Assembly: GCF_014199395.1 (NCBI RefSeq)
Contig: NZ_JACIJM010000001.1
Coordinates: 186,001-250,000 of the forward strand
Origin: Yoonia ponticola
GTDB taxonomy: Bacteria > Pseudomonadota > Alphaproteobacteria > Rhodobacterales > Rhodobacteraceae
Direction of reading: 5' to 3'
Length of the DNA: 64,000 nt
Shown: in pieces, positions 37,379-46,521 of the stretch
Layout: each line of letters starts with the position of its first letter
How positions within the stretch are numbered: the first letter of the stretch is position 1
Program-made: the position numbers and the translations under genes
The notes under the pieces: generated by a model
Seen by the model: only the letters and a program-made list of their open reading frames with translations
Told to the model about the DNA's origin: nothing
Database searches by the model: none

Positions 37379-37724
37379 CTTTTTCGTCCCCTTCAAAGAA
37401 CGGTGTCATCTGCGCGATGATCACCGAATTCTCATCGAGTGCGCGTTTCATCAAGCCGCGTTCTTCGTCGTTGATGTCGTGACCTTCGGCCAAACGTTCT
37501 TCGAGCGTGCCGTATCCCGACACATCGAGAGGGGCCAGATCGGCTTGTTTCAGAATCGCGACAGTTTCGCGCACGGCTTCTGCTTCGTCGACACCAGAGG
37601 CGTAACACATCAGCGCGCCGCCTGTGGCGCCTTCGGGCAATCCGTCGTCCGTATTGCGGCCGACTTCGACCAAAAGGGTGTAGACCTGCTGTCTGGACGG
37701 TTTTTTGACTTTGTGTTGGGTCAT
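37368..37724 (-). CDS. Conserved-looking small protein upstream of dapE, function unknown
   Basis: This is a 118-residue, soluble, acidic protein (many Glu and Asp, ending GDEKDDD). The basic N-terminus is [15 protein letters not shown]. It has no signal peptide, membrane segment or motif I recognise. Its stop lies 11 bases inside dapE, so it is the first gene of a coupled run with dapE and the GNAT gene. The overlap and consistent frame make it very likely real; its role is unknown. Confidence 0.65.
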   Translation of the reverse strand: MTQHKVKKPSRQQVYTLLVEVGRNTDDGLPEGATGGALMCYASGVDEAEAVRETVAILKQADLAPLDVSGYGTLEERLAEGHDINDEERGLMKRALDENSVIIAQMTPFFEGDEKDDD

Positions 37725-37851
37725 GAACGTGGCCTTTAGGCAATGTTTTGCTGTTACTGACGTTTCAAACTCTGACCCGAAGGGCAAGAGCCTTGTCATC
37801 CCCCAATCATTGGCGCAGGGGACGACACAGAGACTAGGGGACTTCTACACT

Positions 37852-38928
37852 ATGCGTTTTTTAATGATCATCATCGGGATATATGTATCCCTTTGGACAA
37901 CTGTGGCAACGGCACAGACGCCGGATGTGTCATTGACGATTGGGACGGTCACAAGAGAACCGTTTTCATTTGAAACACCCGAAGGGCACAGCGGCTTTAG
38001 CATCGACTTGCTGAACGCAGCAGTCGAGACCATCGGCATGTCCGTTAGTTATCAAAGCTTTGATAGCTTTGCAGAAATGTTGACTGCAGTAGAAACTGGC
38101 ATGGTTGACGCGGCGATCTCGAATATCTCGATCACGGCCGAGCGCGAACGCCTGATGGACTTTACTCAACCGATCTTTGACGGCGGTGTGCAGGTCATGT
38201 TGCGATCCGATGCGAGTGCAAGCAGTAGCATCTTTTCAGTGATTTTGACGCGCGATATCGGGTTGCTGGTCCTGAGCGCTGTGCTGCTTTTACTGGCGGG
38301 CGGCATGTTAATGTACCTGTTCGAGCGTAAGCATCAGCCCTATTTTGATCACAACCCAAAGGACGCGGTGTTTCCTGCGTTCTGGTGGGCGCTTAACCTC
38401 GTCGTAAACGGCGGTTTTGAAGAGCGTGTGCCGCAGTCCAAACCGGGGCGTGCGTTTGGTGTGCTCCTTGTGATCGGTAGCTTGTTCATCGTGTCGATCT
38501 TTGTGGCCCAGATCACGGCGGCACTGACGGTCAACGCGATCCAAGACAACGTGGACAGCTTGTCGGACCTTGACGGGCGGTCAGTTGGTACGATCCAGAT
38601 GTCGACAACGTCAGCGTTTCTTGATGATCGCGGCATCGCTCATTTTGAATTCGCCGGATTGGAAGAACTATTTGTGGCCTTCGAGACCAAACAGATCGAA
38701 GCGGTCGTCTTTGATGGTCCAATCCTCGCGCATTACGTGGACAATACCGGCCTCGGGAAATCCCGTCTGCTGGAACGTATTTACCGTCCTGAAAAATATG
38801 GAATGGTGTTCACCGAAGGCAGTCTTTACCGCGAGCCTGTCGATCAGGCGTTCTTGCGTTTGCGTGAAGATGGCACCTACCAAGACCTGATCACAAAATG
38901 GTTCGGTCCAGCCTACTCGATCCGTTAG
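37852..38928 (+). CDS. Prokaryotic ionotropic glutamate receptor-like channel
   Basis: This is a 358-residue protein with a signal peptide (1-21) and a periplasmic solute-binding domain split by a channel module. S1 (24-132) contains NISITAERERLMDFTQP with Arg98 in the place that contacts ligand carboxylate. A first membrane helix is at 134-156, a pore loop at 173-191 (AFWWALNLVVNGGFEE), a second helix at 202-228 (FVAQITAALTVNAI, similar to the SYTANLAAF gate of glutamate receptors), then S2 (230-358) with Asp288 in FDGP, matching an amino-group ligand. The pore lacks TVGYG of potassium-selective members, so ion selectivity is uncertain. An AGGGG site precedes the ATG. Confidence 0.85.
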   Translation: MRFLMIIIGIYVSLWTTVATAQTPDVSLTIGTVTREPFSFETPEGHSGFSIDLLNAAVETIGMSVSYQSFDSFAEMLTAVETGMVDAAISNISITAERERLMDFTQPIFDGGVQVMLRSDASASSSIFSVILTRDIGLLVLSAVLLLLAGGMLMYLFERKHQPYFDHNPKDAVFPAFWWALNLVVNGGFEERVPQSKPGRAFGVLLVIGSLFIVSIFVAQITAALTVNAIQDNVDSLSDLDGRSVGTIQMSTTSAFLDDRGIAHFEFAGLEELFVAFETKQIEAVVFDGPILAHYVDNTGLGKSRLLERIYRPEKYGMVFTEGSLYREPVDQAFLRLREDGTYQDLITKWFGPAYSIR

Positions 38929-38936
38929 TGAGGTCA

Positions 38937-38957
38937 GAGGGCGGGAATCCCGCCCTC
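38937..38957. terminator. Hairpin between convergent channel gene and dapD
   Basis: The inverted repeat GAGGGCGGGA-A-TCCCGCCCTC lies in the 41-base gap between two converging genes. Without a T-run on either side it is a candidate bidirectional terminator or insulator only. Confidence 0.55.
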
Positions 38958-38969
38958 GACCATGATCAT

Positions 38970-39797
38970 TTAGTCACGCAACAATTCGTTGATGCCTGTT
39001 TTTGACCGTGTCTTTTCGTCAACGCGCTTCACGATCACCGCACAGTACAAGTTGATGCCGTTCTTTGATGGCATCGTGCCTGCGACGACAACGGAATATG
39101 GTGGCACTTCGCCGTATGACACTTCGCCAGTTTCGCGGTCTACGATCTTGGTGGATTGGCCGATAAAGACGCCCATGCCCAAAACAGACCCCTCGCGGAT
39201 GATGCAACCTTCAACGACTTCAGAGCGCGCGCCGATAAAGCAGTTGTCTTCGATGATCGTCGGGCCAGCTTGCATTGGCTCTAACACGCCGCCAATGCCA
39301 ACGCCGCCGGACAGGTGCACGTTTTTACCGATCTGAGCGCAAGACCCAACTGTGGCCCAACCATCAACCATCGTGCCTTCGTCGACGTATGCGCCAAGGT
39401 TCACAAACGACGGCATCAACACAACGCCGGGGGCGATATAGGCCGAGCGACGCACGATAGAGCCGGGAACCGCGCGGAAACCTGCGTCATTCCATTGGTT
39501 TTCACCCCAGCCTGCGAACTTTGACGGAACCTTGTCCCACCATGTTGTATCGCCATTACCGCCGTTGATGGCTTCCATGTCGTTCAAACGGAAGGACAAA
39601 AGCACCGCTTTTTTCGCCCATTGGTTCACAAACCAACTGCCGTCTTCCTGCTTTTCAGCAACGCGCAGCTTGCCGCTATCCAGTGCGTTCATCGTATCTT
39701 CGATAGCGTCGCGTGTTTCACCTTTGGTGGCCGTGGTGATCATGTCACGGGCCTCCCAAGCGGCTTCGATGGCGGTCTCAAGGGCAGCATTCGACAT
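38970..39797 (-). CDS. dapD: Tetrahydrodipicolinate N-succinyltransferase
   Basis: This is a 275-residue left-handed beta-helix acyltransferase, start [10 protein letters not shown]. After an N-terminal helical part comes the hexapeptide-repeat region from about residue 105 ([40 protein letters not shown]), and the conserved [11 protein letters not shown]. It succinylates tetrahydrodipicolinate using succinyl-CoA, the first step of the succinylase branch to meso-DAP. AAGGA lies about ten bases before the chosen start. It converges with the channel gene; dapE is 1.6 kb away on the same strand. Confidence 0.95.
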   Translation of the reverse strand: MSNAALETAIEAAWEARDMITTATKGETRDAIEDTMNALDSGKLRVAEKQEDGSWFVNQWAKKAVLLSFRLNDMEAINGGNGDTTWWDKVPSKFAGWGENQWNDAGFRAVPGSIVRRSAYIAPGVVLMPSFVNLGAYVDEGTMVDGWATVGSCAQIGKNVHLSGGVGIGGVLEPMQAGPTIIEDNCFIGARSEVVEGCIIREGSVLGMGVFIGQSTKIVDRETGEVSYGEVPPYSVVVAGTMPSKNGINLYCAVIVKRVDEKTRSKTGINELLRD

Positions 39798-40020
39798 GAG
39801 GCAGGGTCCTTTGGTCTGGAAAATGTTCATCGCGGCTATAATCGGACAGGGCTACGGGCGCAATCTATGCCGCATACACCAAATTCCCCGAATACGCACA
39901 CGTCCTTTTGGTGAATTGCTTGAAGCAGAAAGTCACTAATCCCAGAAACAAGGCGTAGAGCGATTGCATCCGTCGGCGCTTCCAGCAAGTCTATCGCAAA
40001 CAAAAAGAAAGAGGCGACCG

Positions 40021-40863
40021 ATGGATCACCGTAAACATAATCTGCGCGACAGCCACGAAGACCGCGAAGCGGTATCGCACACGCCGGTCACACCGCAAAC
40101 GCAGGCGCCGTCCTACAAGTTGGCATTCGCAGATGTCGACTTTTTGTGCCGCGAAGATTTACGGCCTGTGCGCTTGCAGCTCGAATTGCTCAAGCCTGAA
40201 CTGTTGATGAACGAAGCGGGGATCGAATCCACCATCGTTCTTTTCGGCGGGGCCCGTATTCCAGAGCCTGCGAAAAAGGACACGGCGCGGACAAAAACAT
40301 TGGCAGACCTGTCAAAATATTACGACGAGGCGCGTAAATTTTCGGAACTTATGACGACGAAATCCATGGCCACAGGCGGCCAACGCGGCGTGATCGCAAC
40401 AGGCGGCGGGCCAGGCGTGATGGAAGCAGGAAACCGAGGCGCACAAGATGCCGGCGGCAAATCTATCGGGTTGAATATCGTGCTGCCGTTTGAGCAAGCA
40501 CCGAACGAATATGTGACGCCGGAATTATGCTTTAATTTCCACTACTTCGCGATTCGCAAGATGCACTTCCTGATGCGTGCCGAAGCAATCACCGTCTTTC
40601 CAGGTGGCTTTGGGACGCTTGATGAAATGTTTGAGGCCTTAACCCTGATTCAGACAGGCCGTATGGCGCGGGTGCCGTTCCTGCTGTTCGGGAAAGCCTT
40701 CTGGGAAGGTATTATCAACTGGGATGTTCTGGCCGACGCCGGCACAATTTCGGCGGATGACCTTAAGTTATTCCGCTTTGTTGAAACCGCAGAAGAGGCG
40801 ATGGAAGCGTTGGAAAACTGGGAAGGCAAAGGCGAGAAGCGCGGTAAAATCCCCGGTCGCTGA
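40021..40863 (+). CDS. LOG-family Rossmann-fold protein (TIGR00730-like)
   Basis: This is a 280-residue protein with the two signature motifs of the LOG/lysine-decarboxylase-like family: GGGPGVMEAGNRGA near residues 126-139 and PGGFGTLDEMFE near 195-206. Family members cleave nucleoside 5'-monophosphates, including cytokinin ribotides, to a base and ribose phosphate; the bacterial ppGpp-binding relatives (PpnN) share part of the fold. About 75 N-terminal residues precede the core. AGAGG lies about eight bases before the ATG at 40021; a 223-base leader separates it from the divergent dapD. Confidence 0.85.
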   Translation: MDHRKHNLRDSHEDREAVSHTPVTPQTQAPSYKLAFADVDFLCREDLRPVRLQLELLKPELLMNEAGIESTIVLFGGARIPEPAKKDTARTKTLADLSKYYDEARKFSELMTTKSMATGGQRGVIATGGGPGVMEAGNRGAQDAGGKSIGLNIVLPFEQAPNEYVTPELCFNFHYFAIRKMHFLMRAEAITVFPGGFGTLDEMFEALTLIQTGRMARVPFLLFGKAFWEGIINWDVLADAGTISADDLKLFRFVETAEEAMEALENWEGKGEKRGKIPGR

Positions 40864-40951
40864 GCCTCGCGAGTGATTTTTTGAAGAACTGAAACGAATT
40901 TTCAATACTTAACGTGCACAACGGACCTCATGTATTTGGGGTTTGTTTTGT

Positions 40952-41674
40952 ATGATTTTTGAACGTTGCGTTGTAACGATATTTTTGTTGGCTTTGATGG
41001 CCGTGGGTGCGCGCGCGCAAGTCTCGCCATTGATCGGTGGGGCGGATCGCATGCCGCTTGTTCAAATCAATCGCGCCAGCGATCCGTTGAAAAGCAACGG
41101 GTCCAGCCTGTTCATCGGACAAAGCGGCGGCAGTCTATTTGCGCCCTATCCGACCCGCCACAAAGCACCGATTGGCGGAATTTTGGGCCAATACGCATCG
41201 TCAGAAGCCCGATTATTGCAACTGATCGCATCGGCCGAAGCAGGGCCAGACGGCTACGATGCGGTGCAGCACGGGGCTTCAAAACGACCGGCAAAGCGAC
41301 CAACGGACATGACTATCGGCGAGATATACGATTGGATTGTCGCGACCCCAGGCCAACCTCATGCCATAGGCCGTTATCAATTCATTCCTGATACGTTGCG
41401 CCGTTTGGTCGGGCAGGCGGGGTACACACGGCAAACGCAATTCACGCCCGCCGTGCAGGATCAACTTGCGGAAATTCTGCTAAATGACGCGGGGTTGGCC
41501 GTATTTCGGGCAGGTAGCATAAACCGTCATGCGTTTATGAACAATTTGGCAAAAATCTGGGCAGGACTGCCGACGTCCTCGGGGAAATCGTTCTACCACG
41601 GCTACGCAGGCAATCACGCCACAATGACATGGGCCCGCTACGACGCCGAGATGAGCCAGATTTACCCCGGATAA
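40952..41674 (+). CDS. Exported muramidase-like protein (lambda R endolysin fold)
   Basis: This is a 240-residue protein with a signal peptide (about 1-23) and a C-terminal domain at about 85-235 that lines up with lambda R-type lytic transglycosylases (GH104). Landmarks are the acidic residue Glu96 in LIASAEAGPDGYD, then GRYQFIPDT near 140, FTPAVQDQLAEILL near 164, and the late KIWAGLPTSSGKSFYHGY. No holin or other phage genes are adjacent, so it looks like a chromosomal cell-wall enzyme rather than prophage. Export to the periplasm is expected. Activity is inferred from pattern only. Confidence 0.72.
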   Translation: MIFERCVVTIFLLALMAVGARAQVSPLIGGADRMPLVQINRASDPLKSNGSSLFIGQSGGSLFAPYPTRHKAPIGGILGQYASSEARLLQLIASAEAGPDGYDAVQHGASKRPAKRPTDMTIGEIYDWIVATPGQPHAIGRYQFIPDTLRRLVGQAGYTRQTQFTPAVQDQLAEILLNDAGLAVFRAGSINRHAFMNNLAKIWAGLPTSSGKSFYHGYAGNHATMTWARYDAEMSQIYPG

Positions 41675-41681
41675 TTGGCGC

Positions 41682-42593
41682 TTACGGCAGTGATGCAATC
41701 CGTTCCATCACGAGATCAACCGCCCATTTCGCGTCGACACTCATCGCCACGTCAACAAGGGGACGGGTGTCATCGGCAACTGTCTGACCCATTTGATCGC
41801 CACTTAGAACGACCCGCAAGCCAGATTGCTTCATCTCAAAGCGTTCGGGCGCGATGCAAGCGAGCAAAGCTGTCGAATCGTGCATCGGACATCCGTCGAA
41901 CACGCCAACGGACCGGTAAAAACCGAGATAGAAGTCAGAAATATCGCGAATAAATCCACCAACCTTTGGTGATGTTTCACCCATCACAACAAAGTGTTCG
42001 GGCGCCAAAAGCGTAAGCATCGTCGCATTCAGGCCAACCATGACGGTGTGCATGTCAGTCGAGAATACAACGTCAGCCGCTGCGGGATCGTGATAAATAT
42101 TCGCTTCGGCATAGGGCGAGATATTGCCAGCGCACTCAAACGCGCCGCCCATAATCACAAGGCTTTTGATGTTCTTCGCAAAATCGGGATCCAGCTTGAT
42201 CGCGTCGGCAATATTAGTCAGTGGACCAATAGCACAAACGACCAGTTCGCCGGCATTTTCCTGGGCCATGCGCACCAGAAATGTGGCGGCATTTTCGTCT
42301 TCATTTTGACCTATCTCAGGAATGTCAGCGATAGCGCCAAAACCTTCATCACCGTGAACATTCGCAGACGGTTGATAATCTGTCGCACCAAAGGGAAGTG
42401 CTGCACCTTCAGCGACCGGACATTTCGTGCCAAGAAAATCAAGTAGATACCGCGCGTTACGACTGGATTGGTGGACAAACGTATTGCCAAAAATAGTGGT
42501 CAGCCCAAGCAGCTCGACATCAGGCAAAGCTGCAGCCAATGCTATCGCTAGCGCATCATCCACGCCCGGATCTGTATCAATTATTAATTTCAT
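41682..42593 (-). CDS. Nucleoside hydrolase (inosine-uridine preferring type)
   Basis: This is a 303-residue protein starting MKLIIDTDPGVDDALAIALA at 42593, the signature calcium-binding DTDPGxDD start of the family. Further motifs are VCAIGPLTNIA near residue 122, IMGGAF near 147, the EANIYHDPAAADVVF block near 163 and the catalytic-type PMHDSTALL near 235. It hydrolyses nucleosides to base and ribose. The permitted base is not clear from sequence. It lies between a convergent muramidase-like gene and rlmN; 80 bases separate it from rlmN. Confidence 0.92.
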   Translation of the reverse strand: MKLIIDTDPGVDDALAIALAAALPDVELLGLTTIFGNTFVHQSSRNARYLLDFLGTKCPVAEGAALPFGATDYQPSANVHGDEGFGAIADIPEIGQNEDENAATFLVRMAQENAGELVVCAIGPLTNIADAIKLDPDFAKNIKSLVIMGGAFECAGNISPYAEANIYHDPAAADVVFSTDMHTVMVGLNATMLTLLAPEHFVVMGETSPKVGGFIRDISDFYLGFYRSVGVFDGCPMHDSTALLACIAPERFEMKQSGLRVVLSGDQMGQTVADDTRPLVDVAMSVDAKWAVDLVMERIASLP

Positions 42594-42672
42594 ATCAAAT
42601 GCCACCAATTGCGGAGGGGATCAAAGCCCTACCATCTTCAAATTACAAACCTGTCTGATACTTTGCGCCTGA

Positions 42673-43851
42673 TTAACCGCCAGTTTCGGCAGCGATTTGC
42701 GCCTTGGATTTGCGACCTCGTTCGGTTTCCGACTTCAACTGCCCGCAGGCGGCCATGATATCTTCGCCGCGCGGCCGGCGTACGGGCGACGAATAGCCAG
42801 CGTCATGGATAATGTCCGCAAACTTGCGAATCCGGTTGTTAGACGACCGCTTATAAGGCGCACCGGGCCATTCGTTGAAGGGAATAAGGTTGATCTTGGC
42901 CGGAATCCCTTCGATCAGTTTAACCAAACGGTAAGCGTCTTCATCACTGTCATTCACGCCGTCCAGCATCACGTATTCAAAGGTGATACGTTCGGAATTG
43001 GATACCTTTGGATACGACCGCAGCGCCTCCAACAGATCAGCCAAAGGCCAGCGTTTGTTGATCGGAACCAGCTTGTCACGCACTTCATCAGTGGTCGCAT
43101 GAAAGGAAATTGCCAGCTGACAACCGATCTCTTGAGCTGTTCGTGCGATTTCTGGCACGACACCAGACGTCGAGAGCGTAATCCGACGACGCGACAATTG
43201 AATGCCGTCAGGGTCCATCGCAATTTTCATCGCATCGCGCACGTTTTCAAAATTATAAAGCGGCTCGCCCATGCCCATTAAAACAATGTTCGACAGCAGG
43301 CGAGGGCCGTCAGTACGGGTGCCGTGATCCGGCCATTCATCCAGATCATCGCGAGCAACCAACACTTGTCCGATGATTTCGGCAGATGTCAGGTTGCGAA
43401 CAAGTTTCTGTGTACCTGTATGGCAGAAGGAACAGGTTAATGTGCAGCCAACTTGGGACGACACGCAAAGTGTGCCACGATCGGTTTCGGGAATATAAAC
43501 GATCTCAACTTCATGGCCGCCAGCAATGCGAACGAGATACTTGCGCGTGCCATCTTCGGACACCTGCCGCGTCACGACCTCGGGTACGGCGACGACAAAA
43601 GTCTCGGTCAGCATCGCACGGTAGTCTTTGGAAAGATTGGTCATTTCCGCGAAGTCACGGACCCCCCAATGGTAAATCCATTGCCAAATCTGGCCCACAC
43701 GCATCTTCGCTTGTTTCTCAGAGGTGCCAGCTTCGATCAACGCCGTACGCATCTGATCACGCGTCATGCCAACGAGATTCGGCAAACCACCACCGACGTC
43801 TTTGCGCGGAATGGTTAACATATCAGGGGTGACGGGGGCCGTAGCGTTCAT
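42673..43851 (-). CDS. rlmN: 23S rRNA/tRNA adenine methyltransferase RlmN
   Basis: This is a 392-residue radical SAM enzyme, start [11 protein letters not shown] at 43851 with GGAG nine bases upstream. The iron-sulfur cluster ligands are in [11 protein letters not shown] near residue 128, [11 protein letters not shown] follows, and a catalytic Cys lies near the C-terminus in MAACGQL. It methylates C2 of A2503 in 23S rRNA and A37 of some tRNAs. The terminal lysine/arginine-rich tail is common in alphaproteobacterial members. A strong hairpin lies 38 bases upstream of its start. Confidence 0.95.
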   Translation of the reverse strand: MNATAPVTPDMLTIPRKDVGGGLPNLVGMTRDQMRTALIEAGTSEKQAKMRVGQIWQWIYHWGVRDFAEMTNLSKDYRAMLTETFVVAVPEVVTRQVSEDGTRKYLVRIAGGHEVEIVYIPETDRGTLCVSSQVGCTLTCSFCHTGTQKLVRNLTSAEIIGQVLVARDDLDEWPDHGTRTDGPRLLSNIVLMGMGEPLYNFENVRDAMKIAMDPDGIQLSRRRITLSTSGVVPEIARTAQEIGCQLAISFHATTDEVRDKLVPINKRWPLADLLEALRSYPKVSNSERITFEYVMLDGVNDSDEDAYRLVKLIEGIPAKINLIPFNEWPGAPYKRSSNNRIRKFADIIHDAGYSSPVRRPRGEDIMAACGQLKSETERGRKSKAQIAAETGG

Positions 43852-43888
43852 AATAGAATCTCCAACATTCACGCCCCATATAAACAAT

Positions 43889-43920
43889 AAGCGTCGGTTT
43901 CCAATGAAAACCGACGCTTT
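43889..43920. terminator. Strong hairpin between ialB and rlmN
   Basis: A twelve-base-pair stem AAGCGTCGGTTT / AAACCGACGCTT with a seven-base loop (43889-43919), extended weakly by flanking AAACA/TGTTT. On the minus strand it follows ialB and precedes rlmN, so it may end the ialB transcript; T residues near it on that strand are interrupted (TTATTGTTTATA). Confidence 0.7.
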
Positions 43921-43969
43921 GTTTCTGTGACGTGTGGTATATCATGTAGATTTAGCAGCAGGGACCGCC

Positions 43970-44011
43970 CAAATTTTCTCGAAAATTTGTACGATTTTTC
44001 GAGAAAAATCG
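43970..44011. repeat. Two tandem 20-nt AT palindromes downstream of ialB
   Basis: CAAATTTTC-TC-GAAAATTTG (43970-43989) and CGATTTTTC-GA-GAAAAATCG (43992-44011) are two perfect palindromes with nine-base arms and two-base spacers, only two bases apart. They lie directly after the ialB stop. Similar 20-nt elements occur at 21214 and 46522. Confidence 0.85.
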
Positions 44012-44012
44012 A

Positions 44013-44540
44013 TTACCCCGCGCAGCGACGTTCGGCTTCTTCCACTGCGGCGGTGAAGCCGAGCAGCGAAAACGAGTCGCGTGTGACCGTGCCTCGACCG
44101 GAGCGTGCAGTCAGTACAGCGCCTGATCCGCGTTTCATCGCGGCCACGATTTTTGCGTCATCTTCTGGCGTGGCCGGCCACGCCCATTCGCCTTCGGTGA
44201 ACAATTCAAAGGTTGTTCCGCTGATATCCATAGACGCCGTCGAGCCGCTCGCGAAAGGATAGCCGCCTGTGAATGCAACTTGACCTTGGACTGCCGCACC
44301 GGGGCGGTAGAAGACGAACAGCAGAATGTCGCCGCGGCGCACTTCGACAGTGCTGCCATCGCGGCTGTTTACTGTTTCTTTAGGCGCGGACACGCCCCAG
44401 CATTCATTTGGGTTATCTTCGACAAACACGCTCCAATCGGTGTTTGCGGCAACCCGATTTGACGATTCCTGTGCGCCGGCCAATGTGCCCGATGCGATCA
44501 GGGCTGTTGCCGTCAGGGCGCGTGCGAAATTCTTAAACAT
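44013..44540 (-). CDS. Invasion-associated locus B (IalB) family protein
   Basis: This is a 175-residue exported protein, start MFKNFARALTATALIASG with GGAGG eight bases upstream; signal peptide about 1-23. The mature part has the IalB family blocks DWSVFVEDNPNECWGVSAPKE, split here, and the two-cysteine arrangement (ECW and a terminal RRC). The family is periplasmic in free-living bacteria and was named from a Bartonella entry factor; in marine bacteria it has no established invasion role. It is divergent from the asparaginase gene. Confidence 0.85.
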   Translation of the reverse strand: MFKNFARALTATALIASGTLAGAQESSNRVAANTDWSVFVEDNPNECWGVSAPKETVNSRDGSTVEVRRGDILLFVFYRPGAAVQGQVAFTGGYPFASGSTASMDISGTTFELFTEGEWAWPATPEDDAKIVAAMKRGSGAVLTARSGRGTVTRDSFSLLGFTAAVEEAERRCAG

Positions 44541-44720
44541 AGTGACAGCCTCCAAGCTGTGATTGCCTCTGGATGCCCATCTGGCCGCCAGTACATCTTG
44601 GGTGTACCTTTTCGGCTAGCGGGTCGTGTTTCAACTCGATAGGCATAGGGTTAGCAAAAAATCGCCCAGTTGTGAAAGCCTAAAAGGCGACGATGCGGGG
44701 CTGTAACACGAGGGACGCAG

Positions 44721-45716
44721 ATGGGTAAGCCAGTTGATTTGATCGAAGTTTGGCGGGGCGACCTGTTAGAATGCATGCACCAAGGCCATGCGGTCGTTTG
44801 TGACGAGGCAGGTCAGATCACGCATGCGTGGGGTGATCCCGAAACTGTGATCTATTCGCGGTCGTCATGTAAGATGATCCAAGCGTTGCCGCTTGTCGAA
44901 AGCGGTGCTGCCGATGCTTATGGTCTGACCGAAAAACAGTTGGCATTGTCTTGCGCCTCGCACAATGGGTCGGCAATTCACGTCGATGCGGTCAACGCCT
45001 GGATGAAAGACATCGGTCTAGGTGAAAGCGATTTCCGTTGTGGGCCGCAGGTGCCGGGCGACGTGGATGTGCGCGATGCGTTGATCCGTGCTGACGAAAA
45101 GCCGTGCCGGATTCATAACAATTGTTCAGGAAAACACTCCGGCTTTCTGACGCTGACACAGCACCTCAAGGCTGGTCCAGACTATACACATATCGACCAT
45201 CCTGTGCAGATCGCCTGCAAAGCCGCGTTCGAAGAAACAACCCAAGAAACGTCCCCGACTTACGGTATCGACGGGTGTTCGGCCCCGAATTTCGCAGGGA
45301 CGGTTCACGGCCTTGCGCGGTCGATGGCGTTTTATGCCTCGGCCCATACGCGCAGCGACACGCGCTCTAAAGCCGCTGCACGGCTGGCATCCGCGATGAT
45401 GGCTTATCCTGAGATGGTCGCGGGGGAAACGCGGGCCTGTACGAATTTGATGCGAGCCATGAATGGCAAAGTTGCGGTGAAAACTGGCGCTGAAGGCGTG
45501 TTTATCGCAATTATCCCTGAAAAACGCATCGGCGTTGCCCTGAAAATCACCGACGGTGCGACCCGTGCAAGTGAAGCTGCAATTGCCGCGATCCTCGTAA
45601 AGCTGGGTGTGCTCGATGCTGCGCACCCCACGGCCAAGTCGTTGATGGCCCCCGATATTCGCAACTGGGACGGCCTTGTCATCGGTCGTATTAACCCTGT
45701 TTCTGCCCTGATCTAA
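44721..45716 (+). CDS. Asparaginase of the class 3 (Rhizobium etli) type
   Basis: This is a 331-residue protein. It carries the family-specific YSRSSCKMIQALPL near residues 44-57, with a SxxK-like arrangement, and CSGKHSGFL near residue 134, whose Cys and Lys belong to the zinc and active site described for the R. etli enzyme. It hydrolyses L-asparagine to aspartate. It is unrelated to the E. coli types I and II. The next gene, xthA, starts nine bases after its stop, so they share a transcript. No signal peptide is seen. Confidence 0.88.
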   Translation: MGKPVDLIEVWRGDLLECMHQGHAVVCDEAGQITHAWGDPETVIYSRSSCKMIQALPLVESGAADAYGLTEKQLALSCASHNGSAIHVDAVNAWMKDIGLGESDFRCGPQVPGDVDVRDALIRADEKPCRIHNNCSGKHSGFLTLTQHLKAGPDYTHIDHPVQIACKAAFEETTQETSPTYGIDGCSAPNFAGTVHGLARSMAFYASAHTRSDTRSKAAARLASAMMAYPEMVAGETRACTNLMRAMNGKVAVKTGAEGVFIAIIPEKRIGVALKITDGATRASEAAIAAILVKLGVLDAAHPTAKSLMAPDIRNWDGLVIGRINPVSALI

Positions 45717-45725
45717 GGATTCCCA

Positions 45726-46514
45726 ATGCCGTTCACACTTGCCACTTGGAACATTAACTCTGTCCGCCTACGCGAAGAAATCGTGCTGCGCCTGATGCGT
45801 GAACAGGCCCCTGACGTGCTGTGCTTGCAGGAATGCAAAAGCCCGGTCGATAAAATTCCATTGGAGGGGTTTCAGGCGCTTGGCTACACGCACATGGTCG
45901 CGCGCGGCCAAAAAGGGTACAATGGCGTAGCAATTCTGTCGAAAATCCCGATGGAGGATGTTTCGGGTTATGATTACGCCGAACTCGGCCACGCCCGTCA
46001 TGTCGCTGGCAAACTGGCGAACGGCGTGACGATCCACAACTTTTACGTGCCTGCGGGTGGTGACAAACCTGATCGCACAATCAACGAGAAATTTGGCCAA
46101 AAACTGGATTATCTGCGGGATATGCAAGCAGGATTTTTGGCTGAAAAACCCGAGCGGGCCATTCTTGTGGGCGACCTGAACATCGCACCACGCGAAGACG
46201 ATGTCTGGGACCACAAAAAACTGCTCAAGGTGGTCAGCCATACGCCAATTGAGGTCGAAGCGCTTGCTGCGGTGCAAGCCGCTGGCGATTGGGTCGATGT
46301 GACGCGGGCGGATATCCCCGAAGGCAAGCTTTATAGCTGGTGGTCATATCGGTCGCCCGATTGGGACACTGCGGATAAAGGGCGCCGCCTAGATCACGTT
46401 TGGGCAACGCCGGATATTGCGGGCCTCGCATCGGGCAGCCGCGTTGTGCGTGACGTGCGCGGATGGGAAAAACCTAGCGACCACGCCCCAGTTTTTGCAA
46501 CGTTCGACGTGTAG
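45726..46514 (+). CDS. xthA: Exodeoxyribonuclease III
   Basis: This is a 262-residue AP endonuclease/exonuclease. The motifs run in order: ATWNINSVRLR at the start, LCLQECKS with the metal Glu near residue 37, YNGVAILSK, VGDLNIAP near 145-152, and a terminal SDHAPVF with the catalytic Asp-His. It repairs abasic sites and 3' blocked ends. Length and motif set are standard. It is co-transcribed with the asparaginase gene. A complex inverted-repeat region follows its stop. Confidence 0.95.
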   Translation: MPFTLATWNINSVRLREEIVLRLMREQAPDVLCLQECKSPVDKIPLEGFQALGYTHMVARGQKGYNGVAILSKIPMEDVSGYDYAELGHARHVAGKLANGVTIHNFYVPAGGDKPDRTINEKFGQKLDYLRDMQAGFLAEKPERAILVGDLNIAPREDDVWDHKKLLKVVSHTPIEVEALAAVQAAGDWVDVTRADIPEGKLYSWWSYRSPDWDTADKGRRLDHVWATPDIAGLASGSRVVRDVRGWEKPSDHAPVFATFDV

Positions 46515-46521
46515 CGCGGGG

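Noticed and set aside
40952-41674. Prophage or lysis cassette around the muramidase-like gene
   Set aside because: No holin, spanin, capsid, integrase or att-like repeats are found; neighbours are ordinary chromosomal genes.
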